This document shows positions 1 through 12,480 of a stretch of 64,000 nt of DNA, in pieces. The DNA is from Chalara sp. BL73 (taxonomy: Eukaryota; Ascomycota; Leotiomycetes; Helotiales), in the NCBI GenBank assembly GCA_918026815.1, contig CAKJVC010000068.1, forward strand, positions 1,984,001-2,048,000, written 5' to 3'. Within the stretch, counting starts at the first letter, position 1, and every line of letters starts with the position of its first letter. The translations under genes were made by a program, and so were the position numbers. Below the pieces are notes generated by a model that was not told the origin of the DNA, made no database searches, and saw nothing but the letters and a program-made list of their open reading frames with translations.

Positions 1-839
1 CACCAGCATCTCTTTTGCATCCGCATAGACCCAGCAATTGACGGTCACCAGAACACCGTTGTGGCAGAGCAATCTTTGCCGATGCCGATATCCAAAGAGA
101 CAAATCCATTTGGAAATGGTTACGAAGTCCGGCAGACACCAATCACAAAATCGCAATGGCTCGACGCATCTCCTTTTACTAACCTGACTATCAAGATAAT
201 GAACCCATCGAAAATAAATCCTATCTCCAAGAAACCCGTCGCATACAAGTTCATACCATCAGCATCACAACTACTCCTCGCACACCCAGAAAGTGTAGTT
301 GCCAAGAGAGCTCGGTTTGCTCAACATCACCTTTGGATAACGAAACATAAAGACGGCGAGCTTTGGGCGGGGGGCGAGTTCACAAATCAAAGTCAAAAAG
401 AAGTCGATGGAGTCGTAGATGCAATCGCAAGAAATGAAAATGTTGAGAATGAAGATGTTATTGTGTGGAACGTTTTTGGCCTGACAGTAAGACTTTCCTT
501 ACTACTGGTATAGGACCCGCACTGACGACGCCCTATAGCATAACCCACGCGTTGAGGATTGGCCTGTGATGTGAGCAAAACCTAGGCCACGAAAGAAATC
601 CACGAATTATGTTGCTCAAGCTGATCCATTCCATTAGGCCTGTTGAAATCCACCAGTTGCATCTTCGTCCGGCAGACTTCTTTACGACCAATCCTGCTAT
701 CGATGTACCAAGTGCCAAGAACGAGTCCTCCGTTCTTACATCTGATCACGTATGCTGCGATAGTGGAGAGATTCAAAAGGCACCAGATTCACATATGCAA
801 AGCACGGGGCCAGACCTTAACCACAATACCGCAGCATGA
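1..839 (+). CDS. Copper amine oxidase (primary amine oxidase), C-terminal part, 5' end outside window
   Basis: Oxidises primary amines to aldehydes using Cu(II) and a topaquinone cofactor. The visible part is 239 residues in exons 1-486, 539-570 and 638-839. The window opens in frame on His-Gln-His, the family's paired copper ligands. A second conserved block, THNPRVEDWPVMP, is rebuilt only by splicing and carries the likely third ligand. It is followed by LRPADFFTTNPAIDVP, the usual C-terminal tail. Introns are 487-538 (GTAAGA...TATAG) and 571-637 (GTGAGC...TTAG). Without the second splice a TGA at 571 would seem to truncate the protein just after PVM, so this stop is intronic. The topaquinone tyrosine lies upstream of the window. 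The family assignment rests on several conserved blocks in the right order and is secure; the physiological amine is unknown. Confidence 0.9.
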
Positions 840-1575
840 ATGGCGATGCTAGCGGCTTCAAGCGCAGCAATTAGGGTGAGGTAAAAAGCTCCTCCTGAGG
901 TGTGATACAAATTGTCATAATTTTGACTATCCACCAGACACTCCAATTCGTCCCTTTCTTCCCTCCTCAAAACCCAAGCCAATTGGAAACTAGTAATTGA
1001 CATTCCGCTAGGCGTCTAACCACAATTATGATATGTCCCTATTCAGGTATTGTTGAATGCCTTGGATTCCTTGCTCATGAGATTTAGCCCTCATGTTTTA
1101 AGTGGGAGTTGCGTTTGTTAGCCTGTTGAACGAGTATTCTATTGAGGAGCGGACTGTGGATCTAAATCATTGAATTTACTAATTCTTATTATGCTCTTCC
1201 GTTGTGTACTAGCTCTCACTTCTAGACCTGTTATTTTCTTTTCGAAGGTTCTGAGAGTACATTTATTTTATTATGCGGTAATGCAGGTACAATATATGTA
1301 TATTCATGCCTGATGGCAGTCTCAACAGAGTAAGGTTTTTATCAGGGCTGCTTTAGAGTGCGACTAATCAAGCCTCAACTGCGGATTCAGCACAGCAGTC
1401 TGTCACTCAGATTCTACGTCCAACCTAAAACTTTTTGAATACATAATCTACCGCTCATGCTTCAAGCTTTGCATCTCTTTCACTAGAATATTTTCAGACC
1501 CAGAACTGGAGCAAAGTCGTTCGGACAACATACACCCAGCGAAGATTCACAATACGTGCAACCGCCATTTTTACG
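840..1575. other. Intergenic, no gene seen
   Basis: No supported gene. A 76-codon minus-strand ORF at 773-1003 has one hydrophobic stretch, but it overlaps the amine oxidase last exon and resembles nothing I know. The rest is stop-rich in all frames. Confidence 0.5.
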
Positions 1576-2363
1576 ATGATTCAGGACATGCTTGATATAG
1601 CGCTGCCTAAGACAGACAAAGTCGAGCTCGATTTTTCGAAGTGTGGGATATCGGGGATTATTGAGGCTACTCTGGCAACTTTTACTTACACCATTAGGGT
1701 GCTGGAGACTGATACTTCAGCTAGTGAGGAACTGGGCAATATACAAGCTACTGACAGTGACCAAACGTTTACCTGCTTCATGAAACTTCCTCTTGGGCTC
1801 CGAATCCAAACATGGCGATGGCGCACTATCCAGCCTCTCTTAAAATGAAGCTCAGAATCGATCGAAGAGCCAGACGGACGGAGTTACGTACGATAAAAAT
1901 AAAACATGCTGTTCTTGCTTCCATCCCTCTTGTGTACCGGGAAGCCGCTATTGAGTATAGAAGAACCAACGCCAAATTTCAGGAAGATTTGGCACTCCAA
2001 GCCACTAGCGGATACACTATGTCGCCCGCTCTCACTGCATACTATAATTCCTGTCCGGGAACTCTTACCATCGATATTCGGGCCCGCCGAGCCGATCTGA
2101 TACATTTGTATAACTGCGACGCGGAGGAGAACTCTCATTTTTGGGATGTTCTTCGGGGGCTTACCTTCGGGAACATCCAGCACATACTCGTGAAGGTGAT
2201 CTCGTTCGAAGTAATAGTATTTCTCATGCCGATGATACCTGACTATGGGCTCGTGTTTGAGCGTGGGGATATCTGTTTCAATCCTTCGGTTAAAGAGGTT
2301 GAAGATGGAGCATATTGTAAGGAGTGGGAATATCCAATCAAGATGGCACATACGTTTAAATGA
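1576..2363 (+). pseudogene. 2EXR-domain-like gene, probably frameshifted relic
   Basis: Two overlapping open frames look like one broken gene. The first (1576-1848) ends with a segment close to the 2EXR signature, FMKLPLGLRIQTWRW, matching the F-x-x-LPxELRxxIW pattern of the intact copies in this window. The second (1812-2363, another frame) continues with the part that in 2EXR proteins follows as the VxREAAxEYRR block, then a TLTIDIRARRADLIHLY strand reminiscent of the VNFDVD strand of the others. No plausible GT-AG intron joins the frames near 1820-1850, so a frameshift is more likely. The 2EXR domain is a fungal domain of unknown biochemical function. Broken status is inferred; an unusual intron cannot be excluded. 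Confidence 0.45.
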
Positions 2364-5276
2364 ACATGTGATGAGCCAAGTATGGACCCATGATGCTTCT
2401 CAGGATGAGGAAGTCAGTCCATAGTATGTAAGCATTATCAAGCCTTCCCCTTTTCGCTGGGAGGGAGAAGCAACTAGATCGATTTGCATCCGCCCAGCTG
2501 CTGAGATCTCATCATCCGCCATAGGGTTCTCCTCATCAGTAAGTATTCTGATGAGGAAAACCACATTCCTGATGGCCGTATTCTAACAATGAGTTTTCTA
2601 GTCACCTTTTGCTATTTTGGGGGTTTTGCTGCTACAAATAAAACGTTGATGAACAGACTCGCATATGCTATACAACTATTAATCGCGCTAAGAGCTTCTA
2701 GGCTAGTTGGCGGTGTGACATTTCGAGATGCTTAGGCACTTTGCATGGGATTTAGCCAACCCAGCTTTGCAGCCCCTCACTCGTCCGTAGAAGCATCCTT
2801 GCAATCGAAAAGTTGCTGAGTATGATATAAGGAATAATGTTTGAGTGGATATAGGTAATGTCCTCACTGAATCTGAAGGGGAATGACGGAACAAGGCGAT
2901 ATTTTAAGTAGAACTGGGCTTGTCTTTTTTTACGACTTTTTTTGTGTGTTGGGTTTTGCTGGTTGGGATGCATGGGCAATGGCGAATATGTCATGTATAG
3001 CAACAACGCCATAAGATGCAATTGGTGGTCACCTGATCAGGCGCTAGCCGAGTGTGTTGCATACAAAAGGCACAGCATTCTTCCAGGGTTTTTTTTCTTT
3101 CTTCCCATGCTCAACCCCTCGTTTTCTTGCACATGTGTTGTTTGTGATACGCTGAGATTGCGAGATGTCAAGGTAATGGGTTTGAGTGTCTCAGAAGAAT
3201 GTATACTCGGCCAGCTGGACTATCTTGAAGCATAGCCTCAATGAATCGTACAACTACATCAACTTGCTCGAGAAAAGATTACAAAGCTTGAGGTTTGGGA
3301 GTTAATATCTAACCTTAGCCTTCCCTCAACTACTTGGACCTGCACCTGAGCAAATCAAAGAAGACGTCGTGGCCGTCTTGGCTGGTGGCTGAGTACCATA
3401 TATGCCTCTGCCAGAAAGCATGAGAAGATTCCTGAAAAGTTGCGCGAGCTTCCAATATCTGCGGGGGGGATGGGAGGGAGATAAGAAAGGTATGATGAAG
3501 AAATATGGTTGACAAAGGTGAGTGACCCTGACTAGCTGTTGTGGTTCTACAAAAATTAAGTAAGCACGGTCATTCCGAACCGAAATCAGCACATGGCCTT
3601 TGCTTCCTCTTGTCAACTGCTCTGTTGCTCTTGGACCAAGACTCAGGCGCAGTGCTAACCACCAAGCCCAGAAATCCCTTGTTGAGGATGCTTAGCTATA
3701 GTGCGGTGCTCACCTCTTGGGTGGATATGTAACTGCCCAGCATATTTCAACTGGATGATCATTAGCGGAGGGAACAGGATACAGGGTCGAGCAGACCATG
3801 ATGAATCATATAACGTCTAGACACTAACATTGCCAAATTCAACAGCTCAGATTTGCGCATTTGATCAGCGGCGTCTCTTCGGTGGCCCATCTTATGTTCC
3901 GCCATGTGTTAGCCATGAGTGAGGGATCGCCTACCCAGTCCTGGACACAAATGCTGGTCCGTCTTATAATAGCTGATGCATGTGAAGGTCATTCCCGTCA
4001 GCAGGGCTATGACAGTGGGATCTTGGGATCGACCGCTGAGTTGAGCAGTCTATGACTGGCTGTTTTCGGGCATCTCTGCGTTCAGCTGTCACAACGGAAA
4101 TGACTTGATATGCTTGATTTTGGAACAAAAAAAAATTGATGCACACCTTCGGATCCCAGACAGACGTTCATTGCATATGCAGCACTGGTGTCGTTTTGAT
4201 CGGAACTCAAAAACGATTTGAACTTGAGGCTATATCGATCGAATTATCACAAAAGATCGAATTAATAGGGAACGATGTTGGATTAGCATTTGCAACACAT
4301 TCAACCAATAATTGTCCAAACTAGGTGGCGCCAAGGAGGCTGTCAGATCTTTGCCAAGGTGCAGCGGCGGTCGAAGTTTTAACCTTTATTTCTACAACGA
4401 AGCCCAGCCTTTGACGTGAAATATTTGTATGCCAACTTCCTAAACAATCGAGGCCACCTTGGCCGTTGACTTAAAGCTATTGCTAACGTCGTGAAACAGT
4501 TTTCCGCGCGAGCCGAAGTCTCACCTTGTTACTGGATGATTAATCTGCTCCATAAACCGAAATGATCATCGATGCCGAAACCCTCCAAATGAAGCCGGGA
4601 TTAATGGAGCGATGAACTTCAAGAAGTGCCCTAGGCTGTGATGGAAAATAGCCTTATTCAAGGTGGTGTGAGTGGTCGAGCTACAACGGATTGGGTTAAG
4701 ATCTCAACTCTGTCTCTCGCTCTCTCTCAGCTCTGAGACGCCACAGCCAATCGCGGCACTCATGTGCGAGGAGGACCATACGGCAGGGTTCTGATATAAC
4801 CGTGCAAGGGCTTATCCTGATGTCAATATTGCGAGCATCGCGTCGCTGCTGAAAAGTTTACGGTCCTCGTCGCTTGTCTGACTGTATCCAAATGATAAAC
4901 TGCCCAATACAGATCTTAGCGAGCGTATAGGCCTTATCACACAATCCAGCCCCAAAAGAGAAAAAGAAAAGCCACGAAGGATCTCGTTTCCAGAGAATTG
5001 GGCCAGATGAGCGTGGCGTGGCGGGGTAACATGGTTCTACCGTACTTCCGAGGCTAGTCTCCACTTCCTGACATGTTTCCTCTATAACCAGCATGTTTTG
5101 TTCTACTATTATATCACAAGCTTACGCTGTCAACATTCATCTCCTCAGCGGCCATATGCGTCAGGTATCTTAATTAGGACCCGAGCATCGCCTCCCTTCA
5201 TTAATCCGCCTGGTTATATATCTGCTTGCGCCATCAAACATAAATTTTTCACGTTTCGAGACTCCTTTTGTAAATC
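2364..5276. other. Gene-poor intergenic stretch (2.9 kb)
   Basis: Only short ORFs (under 100 codons) on both strands, none with recognisable motifs or plausible splicing. Pyrimidine-rich DNA at about 4708-4740 and near 5190-5270 may belong to the promoter of the downstream P450. I saw no repeats with clear ends and no RNA gene. Confidence 0.5.
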
Positions 5277-7051
5277 ATGTCAGCCTCAACATTCATCCAA
5301 GAGCGCTCCGCTTCCCTTCTTGTGTTGTCATTACTCAGTGGTAGCTATGTTTTATATCTTCTCGTCCGGCGTCTTGTGATTGCACGTCGGCATTCTGTTA
5401 TCATCAAAGCGAATGGTTGTAAGCCCGTACCATCATATCCGCACAAAGATCCAATCTTTGGCCTTGACATATTCTCGGAGAGTAAAGAGCTGCTTAATAA
5501 CGGAGGCCTGCTGGAAAAAATACAGGAGCGTTATAGAATTACGTGTCGAAGCAACTACACTTTTTCACAGCTCTTCTTAGGCAAGCGGATCATATCTACA
5601 GCAGAGCCTGAGAATATTAAAACCATTCTGGCCACCAAATTCAAGGACTTCCAGCTTCCAGAGACACGCAAGGACGCCTTATCCCCTATATATGGACATG
5701 GAATCTTCACTACGGATAGCAAAGAGTGGGAGGCTAGCAGAGCTTTACTTCGTCCCAATTTCACACGCTCCCATGTTGGCGATCTCGACGTTTTTGAGGG
5801 TCATATTTCTAAGATGATATCTAAAATTCCGCAGGATGGCTCCACGTTCGACCTTCAGGAACTTTTCTTTATGCTCACTCTTGATTCTGGTGAGATAAGT
5901 ATCCTATTCTGTTAGGAAACCCTTTGCTAATTAGATAGCAACCGATTTCCTTTTTGGATCCAGCACGAATGTACTTGGATCAGGACAAGAGACTATCAAA
6001 GGGCAGAAATTTGCTGAAGCGTTTACCTATGCAAACGAAAGAGCGGGTCTTGAAGGCCGAGTTGGAAAACTGGCCACCATTCTCCCAGACCAGAAGTTCA
6101 AGGATGCTGTCAACTATATCCACGGATACATCGGGTCGTATGTTCAGCAAGCAGTTCAGCAAAGCCAATCCGCCAAGGAAAAATCAAGCCCGGAGAGGTA
6201 CATATTCTTAGATGAACTAGCTAAGGTCGGTCACAGCGAGCGAAAGATCCAAGATGAGCTTCTCAATATTCTTCTTGCGGGACGCGATACCACGGCGGGT
6301 TTATTGGCGCATCTCTTCTATATCCTCGCAAGGCGGCCAGATGTCTGGAAGAAGTTGAGGGAGGAAGTATTGGGATTAGCCGATGAACGGCCGACATTTG
6401 AGCAGATTAAGGAGATGAAATATCTACAATATTGTTTGAATGAAAGTAAGATCTACTACCCATCTATCAAGGGCCGCCAACTAACAGTTATAGCTCTTCG
6501 GCTTTATCCCGTCGTGCCGGCGAATGGCAGAGTAGCTGTGAACGATACCTTCCTTCCAGTAGGTGGTGGAGCAGATGGGAAAAGTCCAGTATTTTTATCC
6601 AAGGGAACCATAGTCTTCTATCATGTCTATGTCATGCATCGAAGGAAAGATCTTTACGGTGAGGATGCAGATGAATTCAGGCCGGAGAGGTGGGAGACAT
6701 TAAGACCCAGGTATGTCCAACCCAAACCTTTTGATCTACGGACGCTAAAACATGATAGTTGGCAATTTTTACCATTCAATGGGGGACCGAGGATTTGTAT
6801 TGGGCAACAGTTTGCGCTGACAGAAGCGTAAGTTATTTTTCTGACTCACCTCTATCCGACTATTGAGATTGTTCCTGGGTATGAAGATTTTACCGACCAT
6901 GACTGATGCTAGACACAGTTCATATACCACGATTCGTCTGTTGCAGGCCTTCAAGGCTATTCAATCTAGGGACGACGCAAAATATAAGGAGCATCTTGTT
7001 CTTACATTGGCTGTAAGGGGAGGGACTCAGGTTGGATTGACGCCTGCATAA
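5277..7051 (+). CDS. Cytochrome P450, CYP52-like (alkane/fatty-acid hydroxylase type)
   Basis: A membrane-anchored haem monooxygenase of 514 residues. Exons are 5277-5889, 5939-6445, 6494-6710, 6759-6827 and 6913-7051; all junctions keep frame. An N-terminal hydrophobic anchor (LLVLSLLSGSYVLYLLV) is followed by the CYP52-like GHGIFTTDSKEW region. The I-helix AGRDTTAG lies near residue 318. The K-helix ETLRLYP is created by splicing, followed by FRPERW and the haem loop FNGGPRICIGQ near residue 455. TDFLFGSSTN after intron 1 is also typical of CYP52 and its filamentous-fungal relatives, many of which hydroxylate n-alkanes or fatty acids; the substrate here is inferred only from that resemblance. 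The ATG at 5277 sits directly before the anchor. The last intron (6828-6912, 85 nt) is the least certain. The gene stands alone with no pathway neighbours. Confidence 0.9.
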
Positions 7052-7548
7052 TCCTGTCATATCATCGGTTTGCGTTTTGGATACAGATATTTAGAGTGCG
7101 GGGACAAAGTGGTGGTGGGATATTGTCAGATTATCTCTATGATTTGGGTCTACTATGTTAATTATTCTACATGTATAACGCCTTATGGCTTATGGTTTTG
7201 GGCTGGTTTGTGAAGACATCTATCAAATAAATGGCTCTACCTCATGGTTGGAGACGCCACAAACAACACCAACCACTATTCGTACCCTGCACGATGCTAA
7301 TTCAACATCCTCGGCTGTGTTGGAAGGTCTATCATCTATCATCCAAGCCCCTAGTTATTACAGATGAGATTGCCTAGAACGGCGGATTAGATCCTAATTG
7401 AAGGCAAAATTGGGGGCCAGATGTTTATTTATTGTCAATAACCCCGCGCGTGTTGGCCAAGCTCCATGTTATCAACAACCTCCCACCTCCCACCTTAACT
7501 TCCAAAAGGAAGGCAGAAGTCCTCATCCGCCGAAGTAATAGCCCAAAT
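7052..7548. other. Intergenic between P450 and 2EXR gene
   Basis: No gene seen. The frame of the downstream gene stays open upstream to 7432, but only from a TTG, so I count this as leader sequence. Confidence 0.5.
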
Positions 7549-8841
7549 ATGATCCAGAGTCCCTCCAATATAGACGCATCTTCGTCCTTTCCAAAATTCC
7601 CGGAACTGCCCACCGAACTACGGCTTGCAATATGGCGCCTAGCCCTTCCGCCTCCAAGAATCGTGCATCTCCAACGGATTGACCTCTGGACAGATGACGA
7701 CAGTAATTGGTGGAGACGAGTTAGATCTGACAAAAGAATTGCAGGGCCTGCCATTGTGCCAGACGGCACGACCATCAAGGATGAGGAAGAGGACTATGGA
7801 GAGTTTGAGTTGAGTATGCGTGATGCAGAGGAGCTGGAAAAACAGACCGCTGCGAGGCGGCTGCTCATGCCAGACGACAAATACAAAGGAACAATGAGTC
7901 GGAAGGAAGCAAAGGAAATGCTGCGAAGGCCATCGCTGCGACGATATCCTGCAAGGGATCTGCGGTATGATAATGCGATTGGTCAAAGCCCGGCCATACT
8001 GTTTGGGTATAAATCTGAGCATCCAGTTCCGACGAACTTGCTCTTTGTAAGCAAAGAGGCGCGTCATGTTGCTTCTAAAGTTTACACCAATTCATTCTCC
8101 GCGCTCGGCGCGATTCCGCAAACTTACTTCGATGGAGAGCGGGATTGGCTGTACCTGGATTTATACAGTGCCAACCAGCTTAGTTCCCAACTCGCGAAAC
8201 TTCGGTCGATGCTCGAGGATGGAACGGTGCTGGATTCTTTTGCCCACGTCCAAAACTTAGCAGTATCGTATCATTTCGACTTCCACCCCATCTGCTTGGT
8301 CTATCAAACAACAGAATCTTGGCTCAGAGATCTCCACCGTATATTCCCACATTTGAAGAGGCTGCGTTGGGTAAGCGCACACTACAGCTCCAGACCTGGA
8401 CCTTATGTTGATCCATATGGATTCCGCAAAGAGTTCACGCAGTTGAAGTTTGTAAGTTGCAAAACATCCCCGCAAGGTATCCGTCGACTGAACGGCTATC
8501 TTCTTACTCGGGATCCCATTGTTCATAATCGACAACCCGAGATAAAGTGGCAGCCTTGCGACGACCCGAACCGTTGGCTTGAAGAATGGGTGGAGTATGC
8601 ACATAGTCTTTGGGGCGGTGGAGATCATAACAAGCATATGCCGAAGCTACCGGCAATTGACTATAAAACCATACTTTGGGAAGCGGAAGAATCTCGACTT
8701 CTGCGAGAGGCGCGAGCACTGCATCTAAAATATGGTGAAGGGACGTGGTATATCAACCCGGATGACCCAACTGATTTTCAGGAGAGCCCGGATGACGAGA
8801 TTGATAATGAGCTAGCAGAACTTTTGGATTGGGCAACATGA
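7549..8841 (+). CDS. 2EXR-domain protein, single exon
   Basis: An intronless 430-residue protein. The 2EXR signature is near the N-terminus (about residues 14-42): FPKFPELPTELRLAIWRLAL, followed by PPPRIVHLQ. A second conserved block comes later (LLFVSKEARHVASKVY), then a DWLYLDLYS strand. The rest is acidic and hydrophilic with no signal peptide or membrane segment, and the C-terminus is acidic (DDEIDNELAELLDW). The frame is open back to 7432 but the first ATG is at 7549, 13 codons before the domain, so I start there. The biochemical role of 2EXR proteins is not known; they are strongly multiplied in some Leotiomycetes. This copy looks intact, unlike the relics at 1.6-2.4 kb and 34.7 kb. Confidence 0.85.
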   Translation: MIQSPSNIDASSSFPKFPELPTELRLAIWRLALPPPRIVHLQRIDLWTDDDSNWWRRVRSDKRIAGPAIVPDGTTIKDEEEDYGEFELSMRDAEELEKQTAARRLLMPDDKYKGTMSRKEAKEMLRRPSLRRYPARDLRYDNAIGQSPAILFGYKSEHPVPTNLLFVSKEARHVASKVYTNSFSALGAIPQTYFDGERDWLYLDLYSANQLSSQLAKLRSMLEDGTVLDSFAHVQNLAVSYHFDFHPICLVYQTTESWLRDLHRIFPHLKRLRWVSAHYSSRPGPYVDPYGFRKEFTQLKFVSCKTSPQGIRRLNGYLLTRDPIVHNRQPEIKWQPCDDPNRWLEEWVEYAHSLWGGGDHNKHMPKLPAIDYKTILWEAEESRLLREARALHLKYGEGTWYINPDDPTDFQESPDDEIDNELAELLDWAT

Positions 8842-9663
8842 TGATATCATAGGGACTTATGTCTACCCAAGGAGCAAAATACCCTGCTTGAGACCTGTCA
8901 GGTACAAGACTGGATATACCCTAGAGCTGTACGGGCTGTGCGAGCCGAATGTTTGGCATCTTTACATTTGTTTAATATGATACCCAGAACATATAACCCC
9001 CCTAAGGACATGCTTCCATTTGATACAATCAGATGTTTGGCCTAGAGAGGTGTAATCCAGATGACTGCTATGGCTGCTAATCCTCGTCGGCCCGCCCCCA
9101 TTCTATTTAAGAGAGAACTAGCCCTTCGGTTTGGAAGCAAGATTTACCAACAAGAGTGCAAAGATGACCTGGGACAGCCACCCTTTCTATTTTTAACACC
9201 CTGGAGATATGAGGACAATAAAGTCAAAATTGACACCATATCATACACATCCCGTTGCATCCGTCCTCTCTCCTCACCAATAACCAAGGGCGCAATAGTC
9301 AGCGTCTGCGCTACCAGCTCGGATCATTCCCGCTTTTGAGGTGAGCTATTTTGAAGCTTATCCTGCAGGCCTCGTCAAAGTCCCGGGGGGGCGGAACAGA
9401 TCCCTGTGAAGATCATCAAAGGCGTTTGGGTAGACATCATCCAATTCGCACCACCATTTGCGAATAGCTACAATGACACGCTGTCCTTCCTTTCTTTTCT
9501 TTTTCGCTGATATTTATACTTCGACGCCGTGAAAGGCATTAGATTGTTGTTTCCTTTGCGCTTGCGATACTGTGACTAAAGCATTTGAACACAGAACTGA
9601 ACGGGGCTTGACAACAGATACACGCAGACATTGAGGACATTACACATTAGCAGGCGGGGCAAG
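8842..9663. other. Intergenic, no gene seen
   Basis: Stop-rich on both strands. A 92-codon ORF at 9061-9339 has no recognisable motif. The last 150 bases probably contain the promoter and leader of the MFS gene. Confidence 0.5.
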
Positions 9664-11223
9664 ATGGCAGCGCCAGTTGATCCTACGACGAGGAAGAGGG
9701 TGCTGAGAGTGGTATTTGTATCTCTGCTACTAGATTTGGTATGTGTGACTCCACAATCCGCAATTGACAGCCTCTCGTCCAATTTTTTTCTGGATTTCGC
9801 TGACAGTGTGAGCAGGTTAGCTTCACCTTCATCCTACCATTGTTCCCAAAACTATTAGAATTCTACCGAAACATCGAAGCGCCGACTTCCTTTTCCTCTG
9901 CGAACAAGTCTCCTACTGTTTTGGCGCATATTTTACAGTACCTAAATGCCTACAAAGCCTCCTTCGCTCGGCCAATTGACTCGAGATATGACATCGTGCT
10001 TCTTGGGGGAGCTTTGGGTAGCTTATTCTCGTACGTATATATCATGGCATATAAAAAAATTACTGACAGCTTCTAGCCTCCTTCAAGCTCTGGCATCCCC
10101 CATAATCGGTACCCTCTCCGACCGTTACGGCCGCCGGCGCGCTCTCCTTGTCAGTATGACTGGCAACATCCTCAGCGTGCTTCTTTGGGTGATGGCAACC
10201 GATTTCCGGACTTTCCTGCTCTCGCGAATTGTAGGCGGGCTATCCGAAGGCAATGTCCAGCTCGCCATCGCCATCGCGACCGACATCTCGTCTGAAGCTC
10301 AGCGTGGTTCAACAATGGCACTAGTGGGGATCTGCTTTAGCATTGCGTTTACATTTGGGCCAGCACTTGGCGCATGGTTGAGCACGATCGAGATTGTAGC
10401 TGCAAACCCGTTCGGAACTGCTGCTGGTTTCTCGCTGTTCTTGATTGTGGTGGAGACTTTGTATCTATACTTTTGCCTGCCGGAGACGTTGCCGAGTAAG
10501 GTCGCGGAGGCGAAGTCTGCTGGTGCTCTGACTGCTACGAACGGGACCTCGAAACCATTTACCAGATCTTCCTCAAATCCTACACAAGCAACGCTAATCT
10601 CTTCTTCCTCGACCGAGACTAAAAGTCTCCAGAGGACGAACAGCTACTTCCTGTTGAACCTGACCCATCTTGGGTTCCTTTTGTTTTTCAGCGGCATGGA
10701 GTTCTCCCTTCCCTTCATGACTTACGATCTCTTTGGGTACAACTCTGCCCGGAACGGCCGTCTGCTTGGATATATGGGCCTTGTAGCCTCTTTGCTCCAA
10801 GGCTCCGTAACCCGCCGTCTTCCGCCCCTGCTCTCTGTACGCATTGGTGTCGTATCCTGCCTCCTTGCGTTACTCCTTCTTGCACGCATTACCTCCGTCG
10901 GCGGTCTTTATCTCGCTACGACCTTGCTTGCAGTCACCACCGCGACCGTCGTCACCGGCCTCAACGCGCTGAGCTCGTTTGAAGCAGGAGAAGGCGAACG
11001 CGGTGGCAAGCTGGGCAACTTGCGGAGCTGGGGTCAGTTGGGGAGAGGGGTGGGACCATTGCTGTTTACGAGTATTTATTGGTGGGCAGGTCGCGAAGTT
11101 GCATATACAATCGGGGGGCTGGGAGTTCTGGTGGTGAGCTTGATTGTCTTTTTGGGGCTAGAGACGCCTAAGGGGTTGGGTACGAAGAAGAAACTGGATG
11201 GCGCAAATAAAAAGGAATTGTGA
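9664..11223 (+). CDS. MFS transporter, DHA1/TetA-like (MFSD10-type)
   Basis: A polytopic membrane transporter of 478 residues in three exons: 9664-9738, 9816-10030 and 10077-11223. Splicing joins LLLDLVSFTFILPLFPKLLEFY at the first junction and GSLFSLLQALASPIIG at the second. The MFS signature loop between TM2 and TM3, GTLSDRYGRRRALL, follows. The protein has about 12 hydrophobic helices with a hydrophilic Ser/Thr-rich central loop (about 10500-10640). The LxxFTxILPL start and the loop motif resemble the eukaryotic MFSD10/TETRAN-like and bacterial TetA drug:proton antiporter group. The substrate cannot be read from sequence, and neighbours give no pathway context. The tail is Lys-rich (GTKKKLDGANKKEL). 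Confidence 0.88.
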
Positions 11224-12480
11224 TGGAATTGTTTTATTAGTTTGGAAATGTATGATATATGTATATGGATAGGATATATTTGCCCATCATATTTCAGGCC
11301 TGACCTCTTGAGGCATTCTGATATTAGGCTCCTTCGAAGAATCTGTCCTCTCTCTTTTTTTTTTCTTTTTTTTCTTCTTGTGGTTGCAGTGTCGTTTTGT
11401 TGGCTGCCCGCCACAGCCGTGGACGCCATCATCGAGCGTCCAATGCCTTATGATCGCACGTGAATATGTGTTACGACTAATGTTCACTCCCTTAGTGGCT
11501 AACGAGCTGTAGATCTTGCGAATATCACGGAAAGTTTCTTCACAATGTCGAGCCTATCTTGTGCATGCAGTAGCGAGTCACGCGTGCCATCTTCATGTCA
11601 AGCCCCCAGATCTGCCTCAGCCGCTTATGTAAGGCTCGTCCGGGGGCGCTGCAATCATTGTGCGATGGAGGCCATCTGCACTACACAAATAATCTTTGCA
11701 GCGTCCTTGTCCCACCCCTGTGACGCAAAAATGACATGGCATGGCGTTGCAGATCTGAAGCCAGCCCACCCTTTTTTGTCCTGAAACACCTTATACGAAT
11801 ATGGCCGTTCATACCAGGGATTTCTCAGGAGGGAAACCGGTAATTCGAACAAACCGGCTTTTGTTACGTCCACTGACCATCCAGCAATCATACAGAAAGC
11901 AAGTGCTCAAGAAAGGCCCCGCTTTGAAGCACATGTAAAAGCAGCCAGCAACAAGGCACGGAGATGTCAACAGGAATCAGCAATCCTGACTGTACTTGGG
12001 TTGTCACGCGTTCCTGGATCTCTGTCCGCGGTGGCCATGCCGTACCGCATCGATCGATGCTTGATCGCTAATCAGGGTCCCAAGTCTGATAGCTACCCCA
12101 CGGTTAGAGTTGCAGGCCGGGGTGGGCGGGACTATCTTTTTTATTTACAACGTAATCTAATTTTTGGGCTCCCAAACCACCAGGCTGAACTTGGTCTTTT
12201 TTTTCTCTTGGTTACTTCTTCATATTTTTGTTGCGTGAGACTGAACTCGAAAGTCGGATAACAGCATCTACAGATGCTAGCAAACATACTTTTGAAAAAA
12301 TTTACGCATCCTACATCATATTCGTCGCCCTACTCATCCATCGTAAACCTTGAGCTCTTCCACTGTCTGTCAGATGCTCTAAAATAAAATTGTTTGCATT
12401 AGAGATTCTCAATTGCCTTAACATGAAATTTTACCCACGCTCTACTACCAAAGTAGTCATCATTACCATTAGTATTAGCC
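11224..12480. other. Intergenic, no gene seen
   Basis: Contains a long pyrimidine tract (about 11349-11380) just after the MFS gene. Small ORFs on both strands have no recognisable motif. The terminal few hundred bases precede a regulator gene and probably hold its promoter. Confidence 0.5.

Noticed and set aside
571..573. Apparent premature stop (TGA) in the copper amine oxidase gene
   Set aside because: It lies in a GT-AG intron (571-637); splicing rejoins PVM to PVEIHQLH in frame, so the gene is intact here.
5954..6211. Separate small gene within the CYP52-like locus
   Set aside because: It is an alternative frame of P450 exon 2; the correct frame gives TDFLFGSSTN and the I-helix.
7432..7548. 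N-terminal extension of the 2EXR protein from 7432
   Set aside because: The frame is open but starts at TTG; the first ATG is at 7549 and the extension is not protein-like.
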